64,000 bases of DNA from Corticibacter populi (GCF_004217315.1 NZ_SGWR01000004.1:454718-518717); one strand, 5' to 3'; positions 54,734 to 63,870 are shown, numbered from the stretch's first letter. Notes: a model not told the origin generated them from the sequence alone. Made by a program: numbers and translations.

Positions 54734-56038
54734 ATGCGCAACCACCAGTCATTCTCTCTTGTCAGTCAGCCCCGCGGGGTTTCGGGCGCTGCCATACGGC
54801 GCGGCAGCGTTGGCGCCGTTTGCCTGGCGCTGGCTGTGCTGGTCCTGCCTGGGTGCGGGGATGACAAGGCCGCGCAGGCCGGGGGAGCTGCGCAGCAGCA
54901 ACAGATGCCCGCGCCGGAAGTCGGCGTGATCGTCGCCAAGGTGGCTACGGTGGGAGTGGTGACGGAGCTGCCGGGCCGCGTCGAGGCCTCGCGCACTGCG
55001 CAAGTGCGTGCGCGCGCTGCGGGCATTCTCAACAAGCGGCTCTTCACCGAAGGCAGTGACGTCAAGACCGGCCAGTTGCTGATGCAGATCGATGCCGCGC
55101 CGTATCAGGCCGAAGTGCAAAGCGCCAAGGCCAACCTGGCGAGAGCCGAGGCTGCACTGGTGCAGAGCAAGGCGGTGGTCGATCGCTATCGCCCGCTGGT
55201 CAGCGTCAATGCCGTCAGCCAGCTGGATTTCGACAACGCCGATGCCACCTTCAAGGCTGCGCAGGCCGAGGTGGCGGCGGCCAGGGCGGCGGTGCGCACC
55301 GCCGAGATCAATTTGGGCTACGCGAATGTCACGGCGCCGATTTCGGGCCGCATCGGCCGGGCGCTGGTGACCGAGGGCGCGCTGGTGGGGCAGGGCGAAA
55401 CCACGCCTCTGGCGGTGATCCAGCAGATCGACCCGGTGTATGTCAATTTCACCCAATCGACCACCGAGGTGCTGAAGCTGCGGCGTGATCTGCAGGACGG
55501 GCGTCTGGTGCGGGCCGCTGGCGGCGAGGCGGCCAGGGTCAGCGTGCTGCTCGACGACGGCAGCGACTACGGCGAGCCCGGCCGTCTGCTGTTCACCGAT
55601 CTGACGGTGGATCCTACCAGCAGCCAGGTGACGTTGCGCGCCGAGCTGCCGAACCCGGACGGCCTGCTGCTGCCCGGCATGTACGTGCGTGTGCGTCTGG
55701 AGCAGGCGCAGGTGGCCAATGCCATCTCCGTGCCGCAACAGGCCGTTACCCGCAGCCAGCAGGGCGACACGCTGACGGTGGTGGATGCCGAAGGCAATCG
55801 CCAGGTGCGCAGCGTCAAGCTCGGCGACGCCGCCAGCGACAACCGCTGGGTGGTGCTCGAAGGTTTGCAGGAGGGTGAGCAGGTCATGGTCGACGGCTTT
55901 CAGCGCGTGGGCATGATGCCACCGGGTACCAAGGTCAAGGCCGTGCCATGGAGCGCGCCGGGCGCGCCAGCCCCGTCCGCCGCAGCTGCCGAGGCACCCG
56001 CGAGCGGGACCGAGGCCAGCGCCAACGCCAAGCAGTAA
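54734..56038 (+). CDS. acrA: RND efflux periplasmic adaptor (AcrA/MexA-like)
   Basis: A 434-residue membrane-fusion lipoprotein. The signal peptide ends at the lipobox VLPGC (Cys41). A lipoyl/barrel-sandwich domain with LPGRVEASRTAQVRARAAGIL and FTEGSDVKTGQLLMQIDAAPYQAE precedes an alpha-hairpin (about 130-180). The second half-lipoyl NLGYANVTAPISGRIGRALVTEGALV and the beta-barrel IDPVYVNFTQSTTEVL follow. The C-terminal tail is Ala/Pro-rich. The ATG at MRNHQSFSL gives a normal lipoprotein signal; the frame is longer upstream. It links the inner-membrane pump and outer-membrane channel encoded next. Confidence 0.93.
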   Translation: MRNHQSFSLVSQPRGVSGAAIRRGSVGAVCLALAVLVLPGCGDDKAAQAGGAAQQQQMPAPEVGVIVAKVATVGVVTELPGRVEASRTAQVRARAAGILNKRLFTEGSDVKTGQLLMQIDAAPYQAEVQSAKANLARAEAALVQSKAVVDRYRPLVSVNAVSQLDFDNADATFKAAQAEVAAARAAVRTAEINLGYANVTAPISGRIGRALVTEGALVGQGETTPLAVIQQIDPVYVNFTQSTTEVLKLRRDLQDGRLVRAAGGEAARVSVLLDDGSDYGEPGRLLFTDLTVDPTSSQVTLRAELPNPDGLLLPGMYVRVRLEQAQVANAISVPQQAVTRSQQGDTLTVVDAEGNRQVRSVKLGDAASDNRWVVLEGLQEGEQVMVDGFQRVGMMPPGTKVKAVPWSAPGAPAPSAAAAEAPASGTEASANAKQ

Positions 56039-56050
56039 GGAGCGCCCCGA

Positions 56051-59000
56051 ATGGCCAAGTTTTTCATTGATCGTCCGATCTTCGCCTGGGTGGTGGCGCT
56101 GTTCATCATCGTGATCGGACTGGTGTCCTACCAGCAGTTGCCGGTGGCGCAGTACCCGTCGGTGGCGCCGCCCACCATCTCCATTTCCGCGACTTATCCT
56201 GGCGCCTCCGCCGAGGTGCTCGACGAGACCGTGCTGTCGGTCATCGAACGGGAGATGAACGGTTCGCCCGGCCTGGCCTACATGGAGTCGAGCAGCCAGG
56301 CCAACGGCCGAGGCGAAATCGTGCTCAGCTTCGAGCCCGGCACCAATGCCGATCTGGCTCAGGTGGACGTGCAGAACCGCCTTTCGCAGGCGACTCCGCG
56401 CCTGCCTGCGGCGGTGACGCAGCAGGGCATCCAGGTCGAGAAAGCGTCCTCGACCTTCCTGATGGTGGTTTCGCTGGTTTCGACCCGCGACGACTACAGT
56501 GCCTATGATCTGGGCGACTATGTCTCTCGCAATGTGCTGCCTGAGATCCAGCGTGTCAATGGCGTCGGCAAGGCGCAGTTGTTCGCGGCCGAGCGGGCTT
56601 TGCGCATCTGGGTCGATCCGGCCAAGCTGACCGGCTACAGCCTGTCCACCGCCGATGTGACGGCGGCCATCGCGGCCCAGAACGCGCAGGTCTCGTCCGG
56701 CACCCTGGGCGACATGCCCAGCCCGGAAACGCAGGCCATTTTCGCCACGGTGGTGATGCAGGGCCAGCTGACCAATGCCGAAGAGTTCGGCAACATCGTG
56801 TTGCGTGCCAACAGCGACGGCTCGACCGTGCGCCTGCGCGATGTCGCCACCGTCGAGCTGGGCATCGAGTCCTACGCGTTCGGCTCCCGGCTCAACGGCA
56901 AGCCGGCCGTGGCGCTCGGCGTGCAGCTGTCGCCGACGGGCAATGCCATGGCCACCGCCGAAGCCGTGCGCGAGCGCATGGCCGAGCTCGAACCCTTCTT
57001 CCCGCAGGGGGTGGAGTGGGTCATCCCGTATGACACCTCGAAGTTCGTCGACATTTCGATGCAGCAGGTGGCCCACACGCTGATCGAGGCCATCGCGCTG
57101 GTGTTCGTGGTGATGTTCCTGTTCCTGCAGAACTGGCGCTACACCATCATCCCGACCATCGTGGTGCCGATCGCGTTGCTGGGCACGCTGGGCGTGCTGT
57201 ACCTGGCAGGTTTCTCTTTGAACGTGCTTTCCATGTTTGGCATGGTGCTGGTCATCGGCATCGTGGTCGACGACGCCATCATCGTGGTCGAGAACGTCGA
57301 GCGCATCATGAGCGAGGAGGGTCTCTCGCCGCTGCAGGCCAGCCGCAAGGCCATGAGCCAGATTTCCGGCGCCATTGTCGGCGTGACCCTGGTGCTGATC
57401 GCGGTGTTCGTGCCGCTGGCCTTCTTCAGCGGTTCGATCGGCAACATCTATCGCCAGTTCGCGGTGACCATGACGGTCTCGATCGCCTTCTCGGCGTTCC
57501 TGGCGCTGTCGCTGACACCGGCGCTGTGCGCCACCTTCCTCAAGCCCGTCGTGGCCGGGCACAACCACGCCAAGCGCGGCTTCTTCGGCTGGTTCAACAA
57601 CGCTTTTACCCGCACTGCCAAGGGCTATGAGGGCACGCTGGCCAAAGTGCTCAAGCGCAGCTATGTGATGCTGGTCGTGTACCTGGCGATCGGCGCGGCG
57701 GTGGCCTGGCTGTACAACCGCCTGCCATCGTCCTTCCTGCCGAATGAGGACCAGGGCTTCGTCATCAACAGCGTCCAGCTGCCGCCGGGCGCGACCCAGC
57801 ACCGCACGCTGGAAGCCATCAAGACGGCCGAGGGATTCTTCATGGAGCAGCCGGAGGTGGAGAACGTGGTGTCGATCCTCGGCTTCAGCTTCACCGGCCA
57901 GGGCCAGAACGCCGCGCTGCAATTCGTCACGCTCAAGGACTGGTCCGAGCGCAAGGGCGCCGAGCACACTGCCGACGCCATTGCCGGCCGCGCCATGGGC
58001 TACCTTGGCCAGGTGCGCGATGCCTTCATGTACACGCTGTCGCCGCCGCCGATCTCGGAGTTGGGCAATGCCACCGGTTTCACCTTCCGGCTGCAGGATC
58101 GCAGCGGCCAGGGACATGATGCACTGATCCAGGCGCGCAACCAGCTGCTGGGCATGGTGGCGCAAAGTCCGGTGCTCTCGGGCGTGCGGCCTGACGGCCT
58201 TGAAGACGCGCCGCAACTGCGGCTCGAGATCGACAGAGACAAGGCCAACGCGCTGGGCGTGGGGTTCGCCTCGATCAACAGCACCATCTCGACGGCGCTG
58301 GGTTCGTCCTACGTCAACGATTTCCCCAACAGCGGCCGCCTGCAGCGCGTGATGGTGCAGGCCGAGGCGACGGCACGCATGCAGCCCGAGGATTTGCTGG
58401 CCCTGACGGCTCTCAACAGCGATGGTGCGGCCGTGCCGTTCTCGGCCTTCGCCACCACGCGCTGGGTTACCGGACCGATGCAGGTGGTGCGCTACAACGG
58501 TTACCCGGCCGTGAAGATCGCCGGCGATGCCGCTGCCGGCTACAGCACCGGCGAGGCCATGGCCGAGATGGAGCGGCTGGCGGCGCAACTGCCGCAGGGC
58601 TTCGGCTTCGAGTGGACCGGCCAGTCGCGCGAGGAAAAACTGGCCGGCTCGACGGGCATGATCCTCTATGCCTTCTCGATCCTGGCTGTGTTCCTCTGCC
58701 TGGCCGCGCTCTACGAGAGCTGGTCCATTCCGCTGGCGGTGATCCTGGTGGTGCCGCTGGGTGTGCTGGGCGTGGTGGGGGCGGTGTATCTGCACGGCCT
58801 GCCAAGGGATGTTTACTTCCAGATCGGACTGGTGACCATCATCGGCCTCTCGGCCAAGAACGCCATCCTGATCATCGAGTTCGCCAAGGACCTGCAGGCG
58901 CAGGGCATGTCGGCCGTGGCGGCAGCCCTGCAGGCGGCACATCTGCGTTTCCGCCCCATCCTCATGACCTCGTTGGCCTTCACCATCGGCGTCGTGCCGC

Positions 59001-59224
59001 TGTACCTGGCCTCGGGCGCGAGCTCGGCCAGCCAGCGCACCATCGGCACCGGCGTGATCGGCGGCATGATCACCGGCACCGTGCTGGCGCTGGCGCTGGT
59101 GCCAACCTTCTACGTGGTGGTGCGCTCCATCTTCAAGTACAAGCCCAAGCCGGAGGAAGGCGCCGCGCCACCGGCCACGCCCCTGCCGCCCGCAGCGCCT
59201 GCCGAAGGGACGCACCATGTCTGA
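56051..59224 (+). CDS. acrB: RND multidrug efflux pump, HAE1 family (AcrB/MexB-like)
   Basis: A 1057-residue proton-driven pump. It begins MAKFFIDRPIFAWVVALFI, the hallmark HAE1 start. The proton-relay residues are in TM4 (GMVLVIGIVVDDAIIVVENVERIM, the paired Asp). GSIGNIYRQFAVTMTVSIAFSAFLALSLTPALCATFLKP is the conserved TM5-6 block, and the second half repeats it with VYFQIGLVTIIGLSAKNAILIIEFAKDL. Two large periplasmic loops contain GATQHRTLEAIKTAEGFF and the drug-binding porter regions. AAGGAG precedes the ATG. The spacing to acrA is 12 bases. The C-terminal tail is Pro/Ala-rich. Intact, no frameshift. Confidence 0.96.
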   Translation: MAKFFIDRPIFAWVVALFIIVIGLVSYQQLPVAQYPSVAPPTISISATYPGASAEVLDETVLSVIEREMNGSPGLAYMESSSQANGRGEIVLSFEPGTNADLAQVDVQNRLSQATPRLPAAVTQQGIQVEKASSTFLMVVSLVSTRDDYSAYDLGDYVSRNVLPEIQRVNGVGKAQLFAAERALRIWVDPAKLTGYSLSTADVTAAIAAQNAQVSSGTLGDMPSPETQAIFATVVMQGQLTNAEEFGNIVLRANSDGSTVRLRDVATVELGIESYAFGSRLNGKPAVALGVQLSPTGNAMATAEAVRERMAELEPFFPQGVEWVIPYDTSKFVDISMQQVAHTLIEAIALVFVVMFLFLQNWRYTIIPTIVVPIALLGTLGVLYLAGFSLNVLSMFGMVLVIGIVVDDAIIVVENVERIMSEEGLSPLQASRKAMSQISGAIVGVTLVLIAVFVPLAFFSGSIGNIYRQFAVTMTVSIAFSAFLALSLTPALCATFLKPVVAGHNHAKRGFFGWFNNAFTRTAKGYEGTLAKVLKRSYVMLVVYLAIGAAVAWLYNRLPSSFLPNEDQGFVINSVQLPPGATQHRTLEAIKTAEGFFMEQPEVENVVSILGFSFTGQGQNAALQFVTLKDWSERKGAEHTADAIAGRAMGYLGQVRDAFMYTLSPPPISELGNATGFTFRLQDRSGQGHDALIQARNQLLGMVAQSPVLSGVRPDGLEDAPQLRLEIDRDKANALGVGFASINSTISTALGSSYVNDFPNSGRLQRVMVQAEATARMQPEDLLALTALNSDGAAVPFSAFATTRWVTGPMQVVRYNGYPAVKIAGDAAAGYSTGEAMAEMERLAAQLPQGFGFEWTGQSREEKLAGSTGMILYAFSILAVFLCLAALYESWSIPLAVILVVPLGVLGVVGAVYLHGLPRDVYFQIGLVTIIGLSAKNAILIIEFAKDLQAQGMSAVAAALQAAHLRFRPILMTSLAFTIGVVPLYLASGASSASQRTIGTGVIGGMITGTVLALALVPTFYVVVRSIFKYKPKPEEGAAPPATPLPPAAPAEGTHHV

Positions 59225-59252
59225 TACCACCACCGTGCAAGCCGGAGCCATC

Positions 59253-60710
59253 ATGACCACTCTGTCCCTGTCTCTTCCCCGGCGATTGTTGGCGGCGGCT
59301 GCACTGGCGGCCCTGCTGACGGGCTGCTCGTTCATCCCCGCCTACGAGCGGCCCGATGCCCCGGTGGCCTCGGCTTGGCCGGAAAACGGCCTGGGCATCG
59401 AGACCGCCGAGGCCACGGCACCGCTGGCGGCCTGGTCGCAGTTCATCACCGATGCGCAACTGCGCGAGCTGATCGGCCTGGCTTTGGCCAACAACCGCGA
59501 CCTGCGCGTGGCCACACTTTCCATCGAGCAGGCGCGTGCCCAGTACCAGCTCACCGGCGCCGGGCCGCTGCCCGTCGTCAATGCCGGCGTGACGGGCAGC
59601 CGCCAGAGCACCAACGATGGTGACACCATCAGTTCGGCCTACACGGGGGGGCTGCTCGTCAGTGCCTGGGAGCTGGATTTCTTCGGCCGCCTGGCCAGCC
59701 TGACGGAAGTCGCCCGCGCCGACCTGCTGAGCACCGCCTATGCCCGTGAAGCGGTGCAGACCAGCCTGATCGCGAATGTGGCTACGGCCTGGCTGAATCT
59801 GCAGACCGCCAATGCCTTGCTGGACCTGACCGAGCAGACGCTCAAGACCCGCGAGGACAGCCAGCGGCTGACCCAGCTGCGCTTTGACAGCGGCGTGGTC
59901 TCGGCGCTGGATCTGAGTCAGGCGCAATCGCTCACCGCATCGGCGCGTGCCACGCTGGCCGAGCAAAAACGCCAGCTGGCCCAGGCGCGCAACGCGCTCA
60001 CGCTGCTGGTCGGGCAGGAGATCGAGCCGCGCCTGCTCACGGCCGGCGACGTGCCGCTGGGTGTCTTCGAAGACGTGCCGGCCGGCCTGCCATCAGACTT
60101 GCTGCTGCGCCGCCCCGACATCCAGTCGGCCGAATGGAGCCTGCGCTCGGCCAACGCCAACATTGGCGCGGCGCGCGCGGCCTTCTTCCCCAGCATCTCG
60201 CTGACGGCCAGCGTAGGTTCGGCCAGCAGCCACCTCTCGGACCTGTTCAGGAGTGGCAGCTTTGGCTGGACGCTGGCGCCCCAGGCCCTGTTGCCGATCT
60301 TCGATGGCGGACGCAATCGCGCCAACCTGCGCGGTGCCGAGGTTGCCCGCGAAGTGGCCGTGGCACAGTACGAGAAGGCCATCCAGACCGCATTCTCCGA
60401 AGTGGCCGATGGGTTGGCTGGCCGCGCCACCCTGGCCGACCAGCTCACCGCCCAGGAGGAACTGGTCAAGGCCGAGTCGCAGCGCTACGAACTCTCCGAC
60501 CTGCGCTACAAGAGCGGGGTGTCGAGCTTTCTGGACATGCTCGATGCCCAGCGCTCCCTGTTCACCGCTCAGCAGGCCGTGCTGCAAAGCCGCGCGGCAC
60601 TGCTGGCCAACCGCATCACCATGTACCGTGTGCTCGGTGGCGGCTGGGATGCGGGCGCTGTAGAACTGGCGGAATCGGCTGCCCCTGCGGCTGCCGGCGC
60701 CACGCCCTGA
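59253..60710 (+). CDS. oprM: RND efflux outer-membrane lipoprotein (OprM/NodT family)
   Basis: A 485-residue TolC-like channel. The signal peptide MTTLSLSLPRRLLAAAALAALLTG ends at lipobox Cys25 (LLTGC). Two outer-membrane efflux repeats follow (about 60-260 and 270-470): SIEQARAQYQLTGAGPLPVV, AWELDFFGRLASLTEVARADLL, LPSDLLLRRPDIQSAEWSLRSANANIGAARAAFFP and SGVSSFLDMLDAQRSLFTAQQAVL. The chosen ATG has GGAG 5 bases upstream; an ATG at 59217 overlapping the pump stop would add 12 residues. It completes the tripartite AcrAB-OprM pump. Confidence 0.93.
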   Translation: MTTLSLSLPRRLLAAAALAALLTGCSFIPAYERPDAPVASAWPENGLGIETAEATAPLAAWSQFITDAQLRELIGLALANNRDLRVATLSIEQARAQYQLTGAGPLPVVNAGVTGSRQSTNDGDTISSAYTGGLLVSAWELDFFGRLASLTEVARADLLSTAYAREAVQTSLIANVATAWLNLQTANALLDLTEQTLKTREDSQRLTQLRFDSGVVSALDLSQAQSLTASARATLAEQKRQLAQARNALTLLVGQEIEPRLLTAGDVPLGVFEDVPAGLPSDLLLRRPDIQSAEWSLRSANANIGAARAAFFPSISLTASVGSASSHLSDLFRSGSFGWTLAPQALLPIFDGGRNRANLRGAEVAREVAVAQYEKAIQTAFSEVADGLAGRATLADQLTAQEELVKAESQRYELSDLRYKSGVSSFLDMLDAQRSLFTAQQAVLQSRAALLANRITMYRVLGGGWDAGAVELAESAAPAAAGATP

Positions 60711-60809
60711 GTGGGGCCGGTGGCGGCGGCATTGCATCGCCAGGGCTGCATGCCCTGGCTGTTTTCCGTTTTGCCTTCCGTCACGCACGCACCGCAGGTG
60801 CAGGCATGA

Positions 60810-60837
60810 AAAAAGCCGCCCAGAGGAGCGGCTTTTT
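60810..60837. terminator. Bidirectional Rho-independent terminator
   Basis: AAAAAGCCGC (60810-60819) and GCGGCTTTTT (60828-60837) form a 10-base stem with an 8-base loop, so each strand ends in a T-run. It lies about 100 bases after oprM and just beyond the 3' end of the first minus-strand tRNA gene, and can serve both. Confidence 0.88.
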
Positions 60838-60846
60838 GTTGTGTCT

Positions 60847-60933
60847 TGGTGCCCAGGAGAGGACTCGAACCTCCACGGAGTTGCCCCCGCTAGCACCTGA
60901 AGCTAGTGCGTCTACCAATTCCGCCACCTGGGC
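60847..60933 (-). tRNA. tRNA-Leu (anticodon CAG), copy 1
   Basis: An 87-base tRNA with encoded CCA. The acceptor stem is GCCCAGG with CCTGGGC, the discriminator A is followed by CCA, and the T arm contains GGTTCGAGTCC. The anticodon stem CTAGC/GCTAG holds the loop TTCAGGT, giving anticodon CAG. The long variable arm (GGGGGCAACTCC) is that of a class II leucine tRNA. A terminator follows its 3' end. Confidence 0.95.
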
Positions 60934-61062
60934 ACTTCAGGAAGAAAAGAAGTATAACCGAATTTGCCGCCACGGCTGCACACACTTGCCGATTTTCGTT
61001 CTGGTGCAAAAGCGGAACGGCTGGCCACATAAGGCATGCCAGCCTGTCTGTGCAAAAGCAAA

Positions 61063-61086
61063 AAAGCCACTCGGGAGAGTGACTTT
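61063..61086 (-). terminator. Rho-independent terminator of tRNA-Leu copy 2
   Basis: On the minus strand AAAGTCACTC and GAGTGGCTTT pair (one mismatch) around a 4-base loop and run into a T tract. It lies 13 bases after the 3' end of the second tRNA gene. Confidence 0.8.
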
Positions 61087-61098
61087 CTTCGTTAAACT

Positions 61099-61185
61099 TG
61101 GTGCCCAGGAGAGGACTCGAACCTCCACGGAGTCTCCCCCGCTAGCACCTGAAGCTAGTGCGTCTACCAATTTCGCCACCTGGGC
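61099..61185 (-). tRNA. tRNA-Leu (anticodon CAG), copy 2
   Basis: An 87-base tRNA nearly identical to the copy 166 bases away. It differs only in the variable arm (GGGGGAGACTCC in place of GGGGGCAACTCC) and one base near the D arm. It has the same CAG anticodon, acceptor stem and encoded CCA. The ten bases at its 5' side (acttcaggaa on the plus strand) are shared with copy 1, so the two are a local duplication. It has its own terminator and lies 61 bases from the RNase R start. Confidence 0.95.
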
Positions 61186-61246
61186 ACTTCAGGAAAGCGC
61201 GAATTGTAATCCAAAAAACGGATCTGAATTGAAAAACTCAAACTTA

Positions 61247-63565
61247 ATGCAAGAAGTCGTCGGTGTTGTGCAAGGACGACGAGAGGGGCATGGCTTTGTC
61301 GTCCCCGAGGAAGGTGGCGACGACATTTATCTTCCCGCCGAAGAGATGCGGCACCTGGTTCACCGAGACCGCGTGCGCGTGCGGGTCGTGCGGGTCGATC
61401 GCAAGGGGCGCCCCGAAGGGCGCGTGCTGGAAATCCTGGCGCGGCCGACCACGCACATCATCGGTCGGTTGCTGCAGGAAAGCGGCGTCTGGCTGGTGGC
61501 GCCCGAAGATCGTCGCTATGGCCAGGATGTGCTGGTGCCCGATGCGGCCACAGCCCACGCGCAGGCCGGGCAGGTGGTGGTGGCCGAACTGACAGAGGCG
61601 CCGTCGCTGCACGGCCAGCCGGTCGGTCGTATCACCGAGGTGCTTGGCGATACCGATGACGCCGGCATGGAAATCGAGATTGCGGTGCGCAAGTACGATG
61701 TGCCGCACACCTTCTCCGAGGCCTGTGAGAAGGCGGCGGCCAAACTGCCGTCGGCGGTGCGCCCTGGCGATCGCAAGGACCGCGTCGACCTGCGCGACAT
61801 TCCGCTGGTGACCATCGATGGCGAGGATGCGCGCGACTTCGACGATGCGGTGTATTGCGAGCCGGCCAAGGTCGGGCGTGGCAAGGGCTGGCGCCTCTTG
61901 GTGGCCATCGCCGACGTGAGCCACTATGTGCAGTCGGGCAGCCCGATCGACAAGGATGCCTTCGAGCGCGCCACCAGCATCTACTTTCCGCGCCGCGTGA
62001 TTCCGATGCTGCCGGAGAAGCTCTCCAACGGCCTGTGTTCGCTCAATCCCGGCGTCGACCGTCTCTGCATGGTCTGCGACATGCTGGTCACTGCCAAGGG
62101 GCAGGTGCATGCCTACCAGTTCTACCCGGCGGTGATGCACAGCCATGCGCGCATGACCTACACCCAGGTGGCCGACATCCTGGCCAACACACGTGGGCCG
62201 CTGGCGCAGCAGTACCAGAACCTGCTGCCGGAATTCCTCCACCTCAATGGCGTTTACCAGGCCTTGCTGGCCGCGCGCAAGACACGTGGCGCGGTCGATT
62301 TCGAGACTACCGAGACGCAGATCCTCTGCGACGACACGGGCCGCATCGCGCAGATCGTGCCGCGTGTGCGCACCGAGGCGCACCGCCTGATCGAGGAGGC
62401 CATGCTGGCCGCCAACGTCTGCAGCGCCGACTTCCTGCTTGCCAGCGGTCACCCGGCGCTGTACCGGGTGCATGAAGGGCCGACGCCCGAGCGCCAGAAT
62501 GTGCTGCGCAACTACCTCAAGGCGCTGGGCATCGGACTGTCGATCGGCGACGACCCCAAGCCGCAGGACCTGCAGGTGATTGCCGAGGCCACCAAGGACC
62601 GGCCCGACGCGCAGCAGATCCACACCATGCTGCTGCGCTCCATGCAGCAGGCGATCTACTCGCCGCACAACAGCGGGCACTTTGGCCTCGCTTTCGAGGC
62701 CTACACCCATTTCACCAGCCCGATCCGCCGCTATCCCGACCTGCTGGTGCATCGCGTCATCAAGGCGGTGCTCGGTGGTGAGCGCTACCAGCTGCCGGGC
62801 ATCCCGGCGGAGGGCGCGGTGACGGCACAGTTCCGTCAGAAGCTGGCTGCCAAGGTGGCGCCGCCGCAGCGTGTCGAGGCGGCCAAGCCGGCCGGCCGGC
62901 GGCGTGCGTCGGCCAAGGAGCAGGTGGCGGCCGGTGAGATCCTGGCCTGGGAGGCGGCCGGCCTGCACTGCAGCGCCAACGAGCGCCGTGCCGACGAGGC
63001 CAGCCGCGACGTCGAATCCTGGCTCAAGTGCCAATACATGCGCGAGCACCTGGGCGAAGTCTTTGCCGGCACGGTGACGGCGGTGACCACCTTTGGCCTT
63101 TTCGTCACGCTCGATGCCATGTATGTCGATGGGCTGGTGCACATCACCGAACTGGGCGGTGAATACTTCCGCTTCGATGAGGTGCGGCAGGAGCTGCGCG
63201 GCGAGCGCACCGGCACCCGCTATGCGATTGGCAGTCGCCTGCAGGTGCAGGTCAGCCGCGTCGACCTGGATGCGCGCAAGATCGACTTCGTGCCGGTGCG
63301 TGACGAATGGCAGGGTGCGGGTGCGGCACCGTCCGGTGGCCGCAGCGGCGGCCGCGCAACCAAGGGTGCGGCCAGTCCGGCCGGTGCCTCTGCCAGCGCG
63401 CGTTTCGGTAGCGATGCCGGCTGGATAGCGGGCGAGGCCGCAGAGGGCGGGCGCAAGGGCGCGCGCAAGGTCGCCAAGGCGGTCAAACAGAAAAGCGGTG
63501 CGCGCGCCGCGAGCAAAGGTGGCGAAGAGGGCGCCGGCGCCGCACGCAAGCGGCGCCGGCGCTGA
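61247..63565 (+). CDS. rnr: Ribonuclease R, apparently without N-terminal helix-turn-helix
   Basis: A 772-residue 3'-5' exoribonuclease that degrades structured RNA. It begins directly in the first cold-shock domain (MQEVVGVVQGRREGHGFVVPEE, DDIYLPAEEM). The RNB catalytic domain follows, with IDGEDARDFDDAVYCE carrying the metal-binding aspartates, then FTSPIRRYPDLLVHRVIK. The S1 domain (FAGTVTAVTTFGLFVTLD) and a Lys/Arg-rich basic tail come last. E. coli RNase R has about 80 more residues at the N terminus, a winged helix-turn-helix. Here that space is a tRNA gene on the other strand. A TTG at 61229 could add six residues only. The frame stays open back through the tRNA antisense but without family sequence. 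Confidence 0.9.
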   Translation: MQEVVGVVQGRREGHGFVVPEEGGDDIYLPAEEMRHLVHRDRVRVRVVRVDRKGRPEGRVLEILARPTTHIIGRLLQESGVWLVAPEDRRYGQDVLVPDAATAHAQAGQVVVAELTEAPSLHGQPVGRITEVLGDTDDAGMEIEIAVRKYDVPHTFSEACEKAAAKLPSAVRPGDRKDRVDLRDIPLVTIDGEDARDFDDAVYCEPAKVGRGKGWRLLVAIADVSHYVQSGSPIDKDAFERATSIYFPRRVIPMLPEKLSNGLCSLNPGVDRLCMVCDMLVTAKGQVHAYQFYPAVMHSHARMTYTQVADILANTRGPLAQQYQNLLPEFLHLNGVYQALLAARKTRGAVDFETTETQILCDDTGRIAQIVPRVRTEAHRLIEEAMLAANVCSADFLLASGHPALYRVHEGPTPERQNVLRNYLKALGIGLSIGDDPKPQDLQVIAEATKDRPDAQQIHTMLLRSMQQAIYSPHNSGHFGLAFEAYTHFTSPIRRYPDLLVHRVIKAVLGGERYQLPGIPAEGAVTAQFRQKLAAKVAPPQRVEAAKPAGRRRASAKEQVAAGEILAWEAAGLHCSANERRADEASRDVESWLKCQYMREHLGEVFAGTVTAVTTFGLFVTLDAMYVDGLVHITELGGEYFRFDEVRQELRGERTGTRYAIGSRLQVQVSRVDLDARKIDFVPVRDEWQGAGAAPSGGRSGGRATKGAASPAGASASARFGSDAGWIAGEAAEGGRKGARKVAKAVKQKSGARAASKGGEEGAGAARKRRRR

Positions 63566-63870
63566 AGCCCCGAGGTGGCACGGGGCAAGGCCGGGACTTG
63601 AGTCAGGGGGATCGCCCCCGCTTCATGGGGCTTGTCCCGTATGGCTGGGCGGTGCCTGCTATTGTGCTTGCGCGGGTATGGTAGAATCATCGGGTTTTGC
63701 CAGATTGCTTCGGGCGATTTCCACGCGTACTTGGCGCATGCGATGGAGGATGCCCCTGGCAGGGGCCGCAAAACAATAGCGGGCGGATTCATCCTGGGTG
63801 CCATGCAGTCTTTGCTGTCGAAGACGTGGTGACAGAGTCCGTCTCAGACCCAACCTTCGGAGTTTTTTCT
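63566..63870 (+). other. rpsB upstream region and leader
   Basis: About 305 bases between rnr and rpsB. GC-rich hairpins just after rnr (GCCCCG...CGGGGC at about 63568 and GGGGG-atcg-CCCCC near 63606) may end rnr transcription but have no T-run. A promoter-like extended -10 follows near 63679, leaving a leader of roughly 175 bases before rpsB. Long rpsB leaders are used for autoregulation by S2 in other proteobacteria; that is inference here. Confidence 0.5.
63679..63687 (+). promoter_or_regulatory. Putative rpsB promoter (extended -10)
   Basis: TGgTAGAAT at 63679-63687 is an extended -10 match in otherwise GC-rich sequence, about 185 bases before the rpsB ATG. No good -35 stands at 17 bases, which an extended -10 can tolerate. 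Confidence 0.5.

Noticed and set aside
54749-59335. 1528-codon open frame on the minus strand
   Set aside because: Antisense to acrA and acrB, which have clear motifs throughout. Its composition (Arg, His, Gln, Leu) is that of a shadow frame.
60134-61246. Upstream extension of the rnr reading frame through oprM and both tRNA genes
   Set aside because: The frame happens to lack stops but crosses two tRNA genes and another gene; homology to RNase R begins only at about 61250.
61244-63142. 632-codon open frame on the minus strand opposite rnr
   Set aside because: Shadow of the RNase R gene with no family sequence.
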